Shown here piece by piece: positions 1-7,495 of a stretch of 37,710 nucleotides of DNA (position 1 is its first letter; every line of letters starts with the position of its first letter). A program made the position numbers and the translations under genes. The stretch spans positions 39,046 to 76,755 of the forward strand of contig JACPCW010000103.1 in NCBI GenBank assembly GCA_016184365.1, written 5' to 3'. The notes below the pieces were generated by a model. That model made no database searches. It saw only the letters and a list, made by a program, of their open reading frames with translations, and was not told where the DNA came from. The DNA comes from Candidatus Rokuibacteriota bacterium. Lineage in GTDB: Bacteria > Methylomirabilota > Methylomirabilia > Rokubacteriales > CSP1-6.

Positions 1-1526
1 GCGGCGAGGTCGCGGAACCAGTGCTCGGCGCGCGCCGTGCCGTCGGCCGGGCCGGGCATCGCCCCGCCGAGCGCGACGCCAAGGCGGCCGAGGACGTCCC
101 AGTCCGCGAGCGATTCGCCGAGCGGGTCGAGCGCGGCGCGGAAGCGCTGCACGCGGCCTTCGAAGTTCGTGAACGTGCCGTCCCGCTCGACCCACGCGGC
201 GGACGGCAGCACGAGATGCGCGAGCGCGCTCGTCCGGTTCGCGTTCGTCCCGCTCCAGATGAGCGCGGGCACGCCGCGAAGCGCGGCGGTGACCTCCGCC
301 TCCGGCCACGTGCCCGCGAAGAGATCGTGGTGGAACACCCACAGGCACTTCAGGCGGCCGGCGCGCGCCGCGGCCAGGATGCCGGAGGTGTCGCCGTCGA
401 GCCCGATGAGCTCGGCGCCGCGCGTGTTCGGATTCCTGTCCGCGCGCAGCAGCAGATCGTCCTCGTCGCCGGGCTCCGCCGGTACGCGGAAGCCGATCTG
501 TCCGGCGCGGCCGCCGAGAACGCGCTCGAGCGCAAAGAGGTCCTCGTTCGACATCCTCGGCGACGCGATGACCGCGATCTCCCCGGGCCGATGGCGCGAG
601 AGCGCCCCGGCGACGTCGGCGATCGCCTCGTCCCAGGCGAGCTCCACGCTCGCATCGCCGTCGCGCCGCGACGGGAACTTCACGCGGTCGGGATCGTCGA
701 CGAACGTGTAGCCGTACCGGCCTTCGTCGCAGATCCACCACTTGTTGACGTCGGCATTGAAGCGCGGCTTCAGGCGCGCCACGCGCCGGCCCTCGGCGTG
801 ATGCGGGCGGCGCCGGTTCACGTGCACGTCGATGTTGCAGCCGCGCGCGCAGCCCGGACACACCGACTTCGCGGCGTCGAGATACCAGACGCGCACCTGG
901 AACCGGAAGTCGCGGTCGGTGAGCGCCCCGACCGGGCAGATGTCGATGACGTTGGCCGAGTACCGGTTGTCGAGCTCCGTGCCCGGGAACAGGCCGATCT
1001 CGGAGTGGTCGCCGCGATGGAAGATGCCGAGCTCGCCCGTCTTCGTGATCTCGTCGCAGAACCGCACGCAGCGGGAGCAGAGAATGCAGCGCTCGGCGTC
1101 GAGCATCACGTGCGGACCGAGCGGCACCGCCTTCGGCTTGTGGACCTTCGTGTCCGTCATGCGCGGGTCGTAGAGGCCGTGCTTCATGTAATAAATCTGC
1201 AGCCAGCACTCCCCGGCCTGGTCGCACACGGGACAGTCGAGCGGATGGTTGATCAGGTGGAATTCCATGATCGACCGCCGCGTGTCTTTCACGCGGTCGC
1301 TCTCCGTGTGGACGACCATCCCGTCCGCCGCCTGCGTGTTGCAGGCGATCGTCGGGCGCGGCGCCTTCTCGATGTCGACCATGCAGAGCCGGCACTGCCC
1401 GGCGATCGTCAGGCCCGGGTGGTAGCAGTAGTGCGGGATCTCGGCGCCGATCTGGCGAGCCGCCTCGATCAGGTTGGTTCCCGCCGGAACCTCGACCTCC
1501 TTGCCGTTGATGGTCAGCTTGGGCAT
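1..1526 (-). CDS. nuoG: NADH-quinone oxidoreductase subunit G (partial, 3' end beyond window)
   Basis: This is the iron-sulfur subunit of the NADH module of complex I, on the cytoplasmic arm. The ATG is at 1524-1526 and 508 codons are open to the left edge. The N-terminal 2Fe-2S ligands are C34, C45, C48 and C62. The His/Cys cluster (N5) is H94-x3-C98-x2-C101-x5-C107. A further 4Fe-4S set follows (CILCSRCVRFCDE and later DICPVG). C223-x2-C226-x3-C230-x35-C266 looks like the extra N7 cluster of bacterial NuoG, and a molybdopterin-oxidoreductase-like region follows. The last residues in view resemble a C-terminal segment, so the protein may be a short NuoG of roughly 510-550 residues rather than the 800-900 of E. 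coli. It follows nuoF after a 3-nt gap. The frame runs across the whole of 1-1526. Confidence 0.95.
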   Translation of the reverse strand, partial: MPKLTINGKEVEVPAGTNLIEAARQIGAEIPHYCYHPGLTIAGQCRLCMVDIEKAPRPTIACNTQAADGMVVHTESDRVKDTRRSIMEFHLINHPLDCPVCDQAGECWLQIYYMKHGLYDPRMTDTKVHKPKAVPLGPHVMLDAERCILCSRCVRFCDEITKTGELGIFHRGDHSEIGLFPGTELDNRYSANVIDICPVGALTDRDFRFQVRVWYLDAAKSVCPGCARGCNIDVHVNRRRPHHAEGRRVARLKPRFNADVNKWWICDEGRYGYTFVDDPDRVKFPSRRDGDASVELAWDEAIADVAGALSRHRPGEIAVIASPRMSNEDLFALERVLGGRAGQIGFRVPAEPGDEDDLLLRADRNPNTRGAELIGLDGDTSGILAAARAGRLKCLWVFHHDLFAGTWPEAEVTAALRGVPALIWSGTNANRTSALAHLVLPSAAWVERDGTFTNFEGRVQRFRAALDPLGESLADWDVLGRLGVALGGAMPGPADGTARAEHWFRDLA

Positions 1527-1529
1527 GGG

Positions 1530-2831
1530 CTACGCGTGACCGAGGTGCGTCCCGGCTTCGCCGGGACGCGCCGAGCGCTGGGGGGTCTGGGGGGCCATTT
1601 CGGGCCCCCCCCGGTGAATCAGTTCTTCGAACTCGGCGCGGAACTTTTCGATGTAGGAGATGTACGGGCCGATGGCGCCGTCGTAGAACGCGCAGATGGT
1701 CGTGCCCGCGCCGCGCTTCGCGACGTCGAGGATCGTGTCGAGATCGTCCTTGCGGCCCTTCCCGTCGACGATGCGCTTGCACATCTTGTAGATCCAGCCC
1801 GTCGACTCGCGGCACGGCGTGCACTGGCCGCAGCTCTCGTGCGCGTAGAACCGCGCCACGACCATGAGCGCGTCGGGGATCGACACGCTCTCGTCGAAGA
1901 CGACGATCCCGGCGGACCCGATCATCGTCCCGGCGTTCCGGCATCCATCGACGTCCATCGTCACGTCGATCTGATCCGCGGTCAGCAGCGGCGCCGACGA
2001 GCCGCCGGGCACCACGGCCTTGAGCTTGCCGGTATGGCTGACGCCGCCGGCGTAGTCGTAGATGAGCTGCCGCAGCGTCACGGACACCGGCGCCTCATAG
2101 ACCGCCGGCCGCTTCACGCGTCCGGAGACCGAGTAGAGCCGCGTACCGCCCTGCGTCTTGCTGCCGAGCGCCGCGAACCATTCGGCGCCGCGGTTCACGA
2201 TGTGCGGGACGCAGGCGAGCGTTTCCACGTTGTTGACGATCGTCGGCATGCCGAACGCGCCCTTGATCGCCGGGAACGGCGGCTTCACCTTCGGCCAGCC
2301 CTTCTTGCCCTCGAGGGAGCTGATCAGGCCGGTCTCCTCGCCGCAAATGTACGCGCCCGCGCCGCGGTGGACGACGATGTCGAAGTGCTCGCCGAGCAGC
2401 CCGGCCTCGCGTGCCTCCCGGACGGCGCCGGAGAAGATGCGCCACGGCTGCACATACTCGCCGCGGATGTAGACGAATCCGAGCTTGCAGCGAATGGCGC
2501 GCGCCGCGATGACCATGCCCTCGATGAGCGCGTGCGGATCGCGCTCGAGGATGTACCGGTCCTTGAACGTCCCCGGCTCGCCCTCGTCGGCGTTGACCAC
2601 GAGGTATACGGGGCCGGCGTGGTCCTTCGGGATGAACGACCATTTCATGCCCGTCGGGAAGCCGGCGCCGCCGAGGCCGCGGAGGTTCGACTTCTTCACG
2701 AGGTCGACGAGCGCGGCCGGCTCCATCGTGCGCGCCGTGTCCCACGCGGTGTAGCCGCCGGACTCGCGGTATCCCGCGAGCGTCGACGCGTTCGCGCGGT
2801 CGAAGTTCCGCGACAGGATCTTTTCGCTCAC
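1530..2831 (-). CDS. nuoF: NADH-quinone oxidoreductase subunit F
   Basis: The NADH- and FMN-binding subunit of complex I, 433 residues. GTG at 2829-2831 is chosen because it overlaps the nuoE stop as GTGA; upstream in-frame codons are only nuoE shadow. The glycine-rich FMN/NADH motif is at 51-61 (GLGGAGFPTG), and the N3 4Fe-4S ligands are C334, C337, C340 and C380. The family usually ends soon after the final helix (here FEELIH, residues 401-406). The remaining 27 residues, rich in Pro, Gly and Arg, are translated from an intergenic repeat (1541-1612) that has pushed the stop downstream. The core assignment is secure; whether the tail has any role is unknown. Confidence 0.97.
   Translation of the reverse strand: MSEKILSRNFDRANASTLAGYRESGGYTAWDTARTMEPAALVDLVKKSNLRGLGGAGFPTGMKWSFIPKDHAGPVYLVVNADEGEPGTFKDRYILERDPHALIEGMVIAARAIRCKLGFVYIRGEYVQPWRIFSGAVREAREAGLLGEHFDIVVHRGAGAYICGEETGLISSLEGKKGWPKVKPPFPAIKGAFGMPTIVNNVETLACVPHIVNRGAEWFAALGSKTQGGTRLYSVSGRVKRPAVYEAPVSVTLRQLIYDYAGGVSHTGKLKAVVPGGSSAPLLTADQIDVTMDVDGCRNAGTMIGSAGIVVFDESVSIPDALMVVARFYAHESCGQCTPCRESTGWIYKMCKRIVDGKGRKDDLDTILDVAKRGAGTTICAFYDGAIGPYISYIEKFRAEFEELIHRGGPEMAPQTPQRSARPGEAGTHLGHA
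1541..1612 (-). repeat. Dual-hairpin intergenic repeat, copy 1 (inverted), nuoF/nuoG
   Basis: Read on the minus strand it has hairpin 1 (1589-1610, GGGGGG and CCCCCC arms, loop with CGAAAT). A CCCCCCAGCGCTCG linker follows. Hairpin 2 is a perfect 10-bp stem GCGTCCCGGC-GAA-GCCGGGACGC (1547-1569). It is the only copy in this orientation, and it encodes the NuoF tail. Confidence 0.88.
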
Positions 2832-3331
2832 CGGAGCTCCTCGAGGATGCGGTCGACCTTCTCGGGCGTGAGATTCATCTCGTACCGGTCGTCGACCTGC
2901 ATCATCGGCGCGGCTTCGCATGCGCAGAGGCATTCGACGCTCACGAACGTGATCCGCCCGTCGTCGGTGGTTTCGCCGGGCTCGATGCCCAGCCGCTGCT
3001 TCACGTGCTCGATGATCGCCGGCGCGCCCGCGAGATGGCAGGAGAGGTTGTGGCACACCGAGACCACGTGCCGGCCCTTCGGGGCCTGGAAATACATCGT
3101 GTAGAAGGTGACGACTTCGTGGACGTGCGCCGGCGAGAGCTCGAACAGTCCCGCGACGTAGGCCTCCACGTCGAGCGACACGTAGCCGAACGTCTCCTGC
3201 GCCAAGTGGAGCACGGGCAGCAGCGCGCCGCGGCGGTCGGGATAGAGCGACTGCAGTCGCCGGACCTCGGCGATCTGCTCGGCGGAGAACGCGATCGGGC
3301 CCGACACCGGCGGCGCCGGGTGCGGCGTCAC
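2828..3331 (-). CDS. nuoE: NADH-quinone oxidoreductase subunit E
   Basis: The 24-kDa-type 2Fe-2S subunit of the NADH module, 167 residues. Start GTG at 3329-3331 overlaps the nuoD TGA (GTGA), and the stop overlaps the nuoF GTG in the same way, so nuoD-E-F look translationally coupled. The helical N-terminal part contains LQSLYPDRRGALLPVLHLAQ. The thioredoxin-like C-terminal domain carries the cluster ligands C93-x4-C98 and C134-x3-C138. Length and ligand spacing match the family. Long in-frame sequence upstream of 3331 is antisense/out-of-frame shadow of nuoD. Confidence 0.96.
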   Translation of the reverse strand: MTPHPAPPVSGPIAFSAEQIAEVRRLQSLYPDRRGALLPVLHLAQETFGYVSLDVEAYVAGLFELSPAHVHEVVTFYTMYFQAPKGRHVVSVCHNLSCHLAGAPAIIEHVKQRLGIEPGETTDDGRITFVSVECLCACEAAPMMQVDDRYEMNLTPEKVDRILEELR

Positions 3332-4704
3332 CGGTCGAGCTCCCCGCCGATCATGTTGACCGAGCCGAACGTCGGAATCAGGTCCGCGATCATCTCGCCC
3401 TCGATCATCCGGGGCAGCGCGGCGAGCGGCGGCAGGCATGGCGGCCGGCACCGCACGCGATACGGCCGGTCGGTGCCGTCGGACACGACGTAGAACCCGA
3501 GCTCGCCGTTGGCGCCTTCCGTTGCGAAGTACGCTTCGCCGAGCGGCGGCCGGATCCCGTAGCCCTCCATGATGAGCATGAAGTGGTTCATCAGGCCTTC
3601 GATCGATCCGTACGTGTGTTCCTTGGGCGGCAGCACGACGCGCTTGTCGTCCGCGTTCACCTGCACGTGCTTCCGGCGCTCCTGACCTTCGAGGTTCGGC
3701 GACAGGCGGATCGGAACGAGCAGCAGTCCGTCGGTCTTCCCCTGCTTGCCCTGGTCGACGTACGCGGGCGGCTCGACGGCGCGGCCCTCCCAGTCGACCT
3801 GGATCGGGCCGCCGGGCATCGTGGCGAGCGCCTGCTCGGCGATGCGCATCGACTGCTCCATCTCCGCCATGCGCACGAGGTAGCGCGAGTAGTTGTCGCC
3901 GTCCTTCTGCGTCGGGACCTCGAAGTCCACGCGGTCGTACGCCCAGTGCGGCTGCGCGCGCCGCACGTCGTAGCCGACCCCGACGCCGCGCAGCAGCGGA
4001 CCGGTGATCGAGTACGCGATCGTCTCCTCGCGCGACAGCACGCCGACGCCGACCATGCGGTCCATGAAGATCCGGTTGCCGGTCAGCAGCCGGTGCACCT
4101 CGGACAGCACCTCGCGGACGTCCTTGAACGCCCTCGTCGCCTGGGCGGCGAAGCCGTCGGGCAGATCGGCCTTCACGCCGCCGACGCGTCCGTAGGAGAT
4201 CGTCAGCCGCGCGCCGGTCACGTCCTCGACGAGCTCCCACAGGAATTCGCGCGCCTTGATCATGTAGAGGAACACCGTGAACGCGCCGAGCTCCATCGCG
4301 GTGGCGCCGACGCACGTCAGGTGGTCACAGACGCGCGAGATCTCGGACATGATCGTCCGGATGTACTTGCACCGCTCCGTGACGTCGATGTCGAGGAGCT
4401 TCTCGATCGCCGAGGCGTACGCGAAGTTGTTGATCAGCGGCGACACGTAGTTCAGCCGGTCCGTATACGGAATCGCGTTGTTGTAGCCGCCGACCTCGCA
4501 GTCCTTCTCGAACGCGCGGTGGAGATAGCCGATCTCGACGTCCGCCTTCCGGATCACCTCGCCGTCGAGCTCGGTGACGATCCGGATGATGCCGTGCATC
4601 GCCGGGTGCTGCGGCCCGAGACCGAGGTGCATCATCTCCTGGCCACCGCTGCCGGTGCCCGCACCCTCGCCGAGCATGAATTCGCGCCTGACGGTCTCGG
4701 CCAC
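3328..4704 (-). CDS. nuoD: NADH-quinone oxidoreductase subunit D (left copy)
   Basis: The 49-kDa-type subunit that forms the quinone site with NuoB, 458 residues. Start GTG at 4702-4704, two bases after the nuoC stop; an ATG nine codons in is an alternative. GPQHPAMHG at 30-38 is the family signature, and the C-terminal end MIGGELDR is normal. About 60 residues at 301-360 (Pro/Lys/Asp-rich, from IQVDWEG to VLPPKEH) expand the segment before HTYGSIEG. They are absent from the second NuoD in this window (385 residues), so the two NuoD proteins are not recent duplicates. Confidence 0.96.
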   Translation of the reverse strand: MAETVRREFMLGEGAGTGSGGQEMMHLGLGPQHPAMHGIIRIVTELDGEVIRKADVEIGYLHRAFEKDCEVGGYNNAIPYTDRLNYVSPLINNFAYASAIEKLLDIDVTERCKYIRTIMSEISRVCDHLTCVGATAMELGAFTVFLYMIKAREFLWELVEDVTGARLTISYGRVGGVKADLPDGFAAQATRAFKDVREVLSEVHRLLTGNRIFMDRMVGVGVLSREETIAYSITGPLLRGVGVGYDVRRAQPHWAYDRVDFEVPTQKDGDNYSRYLVRMAEMEQSMRIAEQALATMPGGPIQVDWEGRAVEPPAYVDQGKQGKTDGLLLVPIRLSPNLEGQERRKHVQVNADDKRVVLPPKEHTYGSIEGLMNHFMLIMEGYGIRPPLGEAYFATEGANGELGFYVVSDGTDRPYRVRCRPPCLPPLAALPRMIEGEMIADLIPTFGSVNMIGGELDR

Positions 4705-4706
4705 GG

Positions 4707-5204
4707 CTACGTCTTCGGCCCGATGAGCGGCTGGCGCCGGTTGATCGGGTAGTCCTTGCGGAGCGGATGCCCGACGAACTCCTCGTAGAGCAGGAGGCGG
4801 CGCAGGTCCGGGTGTCCCTCGAACCGCACGCCGAACATGTCCCAGACCTCGCGCTCGAACCAGTCGGCGATGGGCCAGAGCGGAACCGCGGTCGGAACGA
4901 CGGCGTCGTCTTCCTCGACGCGCACCTTCACGCGGAGCCGATGCCCGTGCGTGAGCGAGTAGAGGTGATAGACGACCTCGAACCGCGGTCCGTCCTCGCG
5001 CCCGGGATACTTCGCATAGTCGACGGCCGTGAGATCCATCAGGAAATCGCAGCCGAGCGCCGGCTCGTCGCGGCACGCGCGCAGCACGTCGCGCAGGCGC
5101 TCGCGCGTCACGACGACGGTCGTGTCACCCCGGTGCTCGTGGGTCTCGACGATGGCGGACGCGAAGCGCGCGCGGAGGGCGCTGAGAATCTCGGCTCCGC
5201 TCAC
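4707..5204 (-). CDS. nuoC: NADH-quinone oxidoreductase subunit C (left copy)
   Basis: The 30-kDa-type subunit of the complex I connecting module, 165 residues, not fused to NuoD. GTG start at 5202-5204 directly abuts the nuoB TAG. The signature WFEREVWDMFGVRFEGHPDLRR is read in the C-terminal half, followed by GHPLRKDYP. The N-terminal mixed alpha/beta part ends in FLMDLTAVDYAKYPG. Order nuoA-B-C-D-E-F-G is the standard operon order. Confidence 0.96.
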   Translation of the reverse strand: MSGAEILSALRARFASAIVETHEHRGDTTVVVTRERLRDVLRACRDEPALGCDFLMDLTAVDYAKYPGREDGPRFEVVYHLYSLTHGHRLRVKVRVEEDDAVVPTAVPLWPIADWFEREVWDMFGVRFEGHPDLRRLLLYEEFVGHPLRKDYPINRRQPLIGPKT

Positions 5205-5663
5205 CTAGTACCTCTGGGCCGAGACCGCGATCTGGTCCTGCAGCTTCATCAGGCCGTCGATCACCGATTCGGGGCGCGGCGGACATCCCGGGATGTACAC
5301 GTCGACCGGGATGATCGTGTCGATGCCCTGCACCGTCGCGTAGTTGTCGTAGAACCCGCCGGTGCACGTGCAGACGCCGAACGCCACGACCCACTTCGGC
5401 TCCGTCATCTGGTCGTAGATCCGCTTGAGGACCGGCGCCATCTTGTGGCTGATCGTGCCGACGACGAACAGCACGTCCGCCTGGCGCGGCGAGAACCGGG
5501 GCAGCCCGGCGCCGAACCGGTCGATGTCGTAATGCGAGCACGCCGTCGCCATGTACTCCATGCCGCAGCACGCGGTCACGAACGGGTACTGGAAGATGGA
5601 GTACTTCCGCGCCCAGCCGAGCGCCTCGTCGAGCTTCGACGTGAAGAAGCTGCCTACTCCCAT
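5205..5663 (-). CDS. nuoB: NADH-quinone oxidoreductase subunit B (left copy)
   Basis: The PSST-type subunit carrying cluster N2, which passes electrons to quinone, 152 residues. ATG at 5661-5663 lies inside the 3' end of nuoA (10-base overlap). The N2 ligands are C32, C33, C98 and C127 (TACCGMEY, FGVCTCTGG, YIPGCPP). It lacks the N- and C-terminal extensions of the other NuoB in this window (211 residues) and differs in sequence around the cluster (CCGMEY against CCAIEM). Confidence 0.97.
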   Translation of the reverse strand: MGVGSFFTSKLDEALGWARKYSIFQYPFVTACCGMEYMATACSHYDIDRFGAGLPRFSPRQADVLFVVGTISHKMAPVLKRIYDQMTEPKWVVAFGVCTCTGGFYDNYATVQGIDTIIPVDVYIPGCPPRPESVIDGLMKLQDQIAVSAQRY

Positions 5664-6007
5664 TCGAGCCCACCCTTCTGCCAGATGTAGAGGAACCCCA
5701 GCATGAGGATGCCGAGGAAGACGAGCATCTCCGCGAGACCGAACCAGCCGAGCTGCCGATACAGCATCGCCCACGGCCAGATGAACAGGAGCTCGATGTC
5801 GATGAGGATGAAGAAGATCGCGATCGTGGAGAACTTGACCGCGAGCTGCCCCTCCGAGACACCGAGCGGGTCCTTGCCGCACTCGAACGGCTGCTCCTTC
5901 ACCGGCGTCAGGCGCTTCCGCGGAGCGAGCAGCGACGGCAGGCCGATCAGCGCGCCGCCGACGACGGCCGCGAACCCGAACACCATCAGGATCGGCACAT
6001 ATTCCAT
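5654..6007 (-). CDS. nuoA: NADH-quinone oxidoreductase subunit A (left copy)
   Basis: A small membrane subunit of complex I with three predicted transmembrane helices, 117 residues. ATG at 6005-6007 shares its A with the lipA stop (TAATG). The conserved loop KEQPFECGKDP after helix 1 and the acidic motif FILIDIELLFIWPWA in helix 2 are both present. It ends in KGGLEWE. The gene directly follows the repeat that encodes the LipA tail, so its translation probably depends on coupling to lipA. Confidence 0.95.
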   Translation of the reverse strand: MEYVPILMVFGFAAVVGGALIGLPSLLAPRKRLTPVKEQPFECGKDPLGVSEGQLAVKFSTIAIFFILIDIELLFIWPWAMLYRQLGWFGLAEMLVFLGILMLGFLYIWQKGGLEWE

Positions 6008-7008
6008 TAACGTTGGGGGGGAGCGAGCGCCGGCTCGCACGTCGGAGGGGAGCTACGCCCCCCTCGGTCTCCCCCGGCCCCAAGCCCCCCCACCGCTTCG
6101 ACCGCGGCGATTGCGGTGGCGGCTTGTTTCTTCGCGTGGTAGGAGCTCCGCACGAGCGGCCCCGATTCCACGTGTGCGAAGCCGAGCGAGCGGCCGATCT
6201 CGCCGAGCTCCGCGAACTCGTCCGGCCGGTAGTATTTCACGACGGGCAGATGCGCGGCGGACGGCCGCAGGTACTGGCCGAGCGTGAGGATGTTCACGTC
6301 GGCAGCGCGCAGGTCGCGCATCGTGTCCACGAGCTCCTCGAGCGTCTCGCCGAGCCCGAGAATGATCCCGGACTTCGTGACGAGCGACGGCGCCGTGGCG
6401 CGCGCCCGGCGGAAGAGCTCGAGCGTCCGGTCGTAGCGCCCGCCATGGCGCGCGAGCTTGTAGAGGCGCGGCACCGTCTCCGTGTTGTGGTTCAGGATGG
6501 CGGGGGCGGCGTCGATCACCGTCGCGAGCGCCGATGCGAGTCCCTGGAAGTCCGGAATCAGCGCCTCGACGCGACACGCGGGCGCCAGCCGACGCACGGC
6601 GCGGATCGTCGCCGCCCAGTGCGCGGCGCCGCCGTCGGCGAGATCGTCGCGATTCACGGACGTGATCACGACGTACTCGAGGCCGAGGTCGGCGATCGCG
6701 CGGCCGATGCGCTCCGGCTCCTCACGGTCTTCCCACACCGGGCGGCCGTGCGCGATCGCGCAGTACCCGCAGTTCCGGGTGCAGACGTCCCCGAGGATCA
6801 TGAACGTCGCGGTGGCGTCCTCCCAGCATTCCCCGATGTTCGGGCAGTGCGCTTCCTCGCAGACGGAGTGGAGATTCCACTGCCGCATGAGCCGGCGGAG
6901 GCGCATGTAGTTCGGTCCGCCCGGCGCACGGACCTTCAGCCACTCGGGCTTGCGCGGCCCGAGGGGACGAGGGGCTTCAGCGCCCGGCTGGATGACAGGA
7001 AGTGACAT
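6007..7008 (-). CDS. lipA: Lipoyl synthase
   Basis: A radical-SAM enzyme that inserts two sulfurs into protein-bound octanoyl groups to make lipoate, 333 residues. Cluster ligands are visible: the auxiliary 4Fe-4S CSVC-type set C50-x4-C55-x5-C61 and the radical-SAM set C76-x3-C80-x2-C83. The C-terminal serine-ligand motif RSSYHA is present. ATG at 7008 is chosen; a GTG at 7018-7020 would add four residues. The last 25 or so residues (GGLGAGG onward to the stop) come from an intergenic repeat and are not part of the family fold. It is the first gene of the left nuo operon. lipA is not a usual nuo partner, though lipoylated dehydrogenases supply NADH. Confidence 0.96.
   Translation of the reverse strand: MSLPVIQPGAEAPRPLGPRKPEWLKVRAPGGPNYMRLRRLMRQWNLHSVCEEAHCPNIGECWEDATATFMILGDVCTRNCGYCAIAHGRPVWEDREEPERIGRAIADLGLEYVVITSVNRDDLADGGAAHWAATIRAVRRLAPACRVEALIPDFQGLASALATVIDAAPAILNHNTETVPRLYKLARHGGRYDRTLELFRRARATAPSLVTKSGIILGLGETLEELVDTMRDLRAADVNILTLGQYLRPSAAHLPVVKYYRPDEFAELGEIGRSLGFAHVESGPLVRSSYHAKKQAATAIAAVEAVGGLGAGGDRGGRSSPPTCEPALAPPQR
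6014..6092. repeat. Degenerate or compound intergenic repeat, copy 2, lipA/nuoA
   Basis: Begins with GGGGGGAGCGAGCGCCG like the type B copies, but is longer inside. It contains GCGAGC-GCCG-GCTCGC (6023-6038), several G and C runs, and ends CCCCCCCACCGC. On the minus strand it is translated as the LipA tail. Confidence 0.65.
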
Positions 7009-7043
7009 GTCCACGCGCACTTGTCGGCGATGCCAACCGGGTC

Positions 7044-7049
7044 ATTATG
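7044..7049 (-). promoter_or_regulatory. Possible -10 box for lipA-nuo operon
   Basis: On the minus strand CATAAT (5 of 6 to TATAAT) lies 24 bases before the GTG and 36 before the ATG of lipA. No good -35 box sits 16-18 bases upstream, so this is tentative. Confidence 0.3.
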
Positions 7050-7227
7050 CCACACGGCCAACGACGGCCGCCGTTGCGCCCTGCGCGTTCTCCAGCGAGA
7101 CAGGGCGTGAGGTGCCCGTATTCCGGCGGCAGGCCCGGCCGGCTGCGATTACGTTCGGACCGCCTGTCGTGCATCCGAAGAACACGGCACGAAGAAGGCG
7201 ATGGCCGGGATTCAGAGGAGGAATCGA
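7050..7227. other. Non-coding gap between lipA and tRNA-Leu
   Basis: Between the lipA promoter region and the tRNA 3' end I see no convincing gene, terminator hairpin with a U-tract or copy of the repeat family. Confidence 0.5.
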
Positions 7228-7312
<85 letters not shown>

Positions 7313-7328
7313 TCGTGAACGAGGAGTC

Positions 7329-7357
7329 AGTATAGCGTCGGCGTTCTGGACCGGCAA
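7329..7357 (-). promoter_or_regulatory. Sigma-70-type promoter for tRNA-Leu
   Basis: Minus strand: -35 TTGCCG (7352-7357), 17-base spacer, -10 TATACT (7329-7334). Transcription would begin about 10 bases before the mature tRNA 5' end. Confidence 0.7.
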
Positions 7358-7495
7358 CTCTGCGGGCCCAAAACCACAGCGCAAACGGCTGCATGAGCCC
7401 ACCCGGGGGGCGACCGGGAGGGCCCGGCGGACTGGATCCGCTGGCATCCCGGTTGCCGCGTTTCCTTACCGGCCGACCGGGCCCGGAGGTGAGGT

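Noticed and set aside
21-3104. A 1027-codon plus-strand open frame across nuoG-nuoF-nuoE
   Set aside because: It is antisense to three genes with complete cofactor motifs. It has the Arg/Ala/Val-rich makeup of a GC-rich shadow frame and no recognisable domain.
4707-5204. Fusion of left nuoC with nuoD
   Set aside because: A stop codon separates them and nuoD has its own GTG two bases later.
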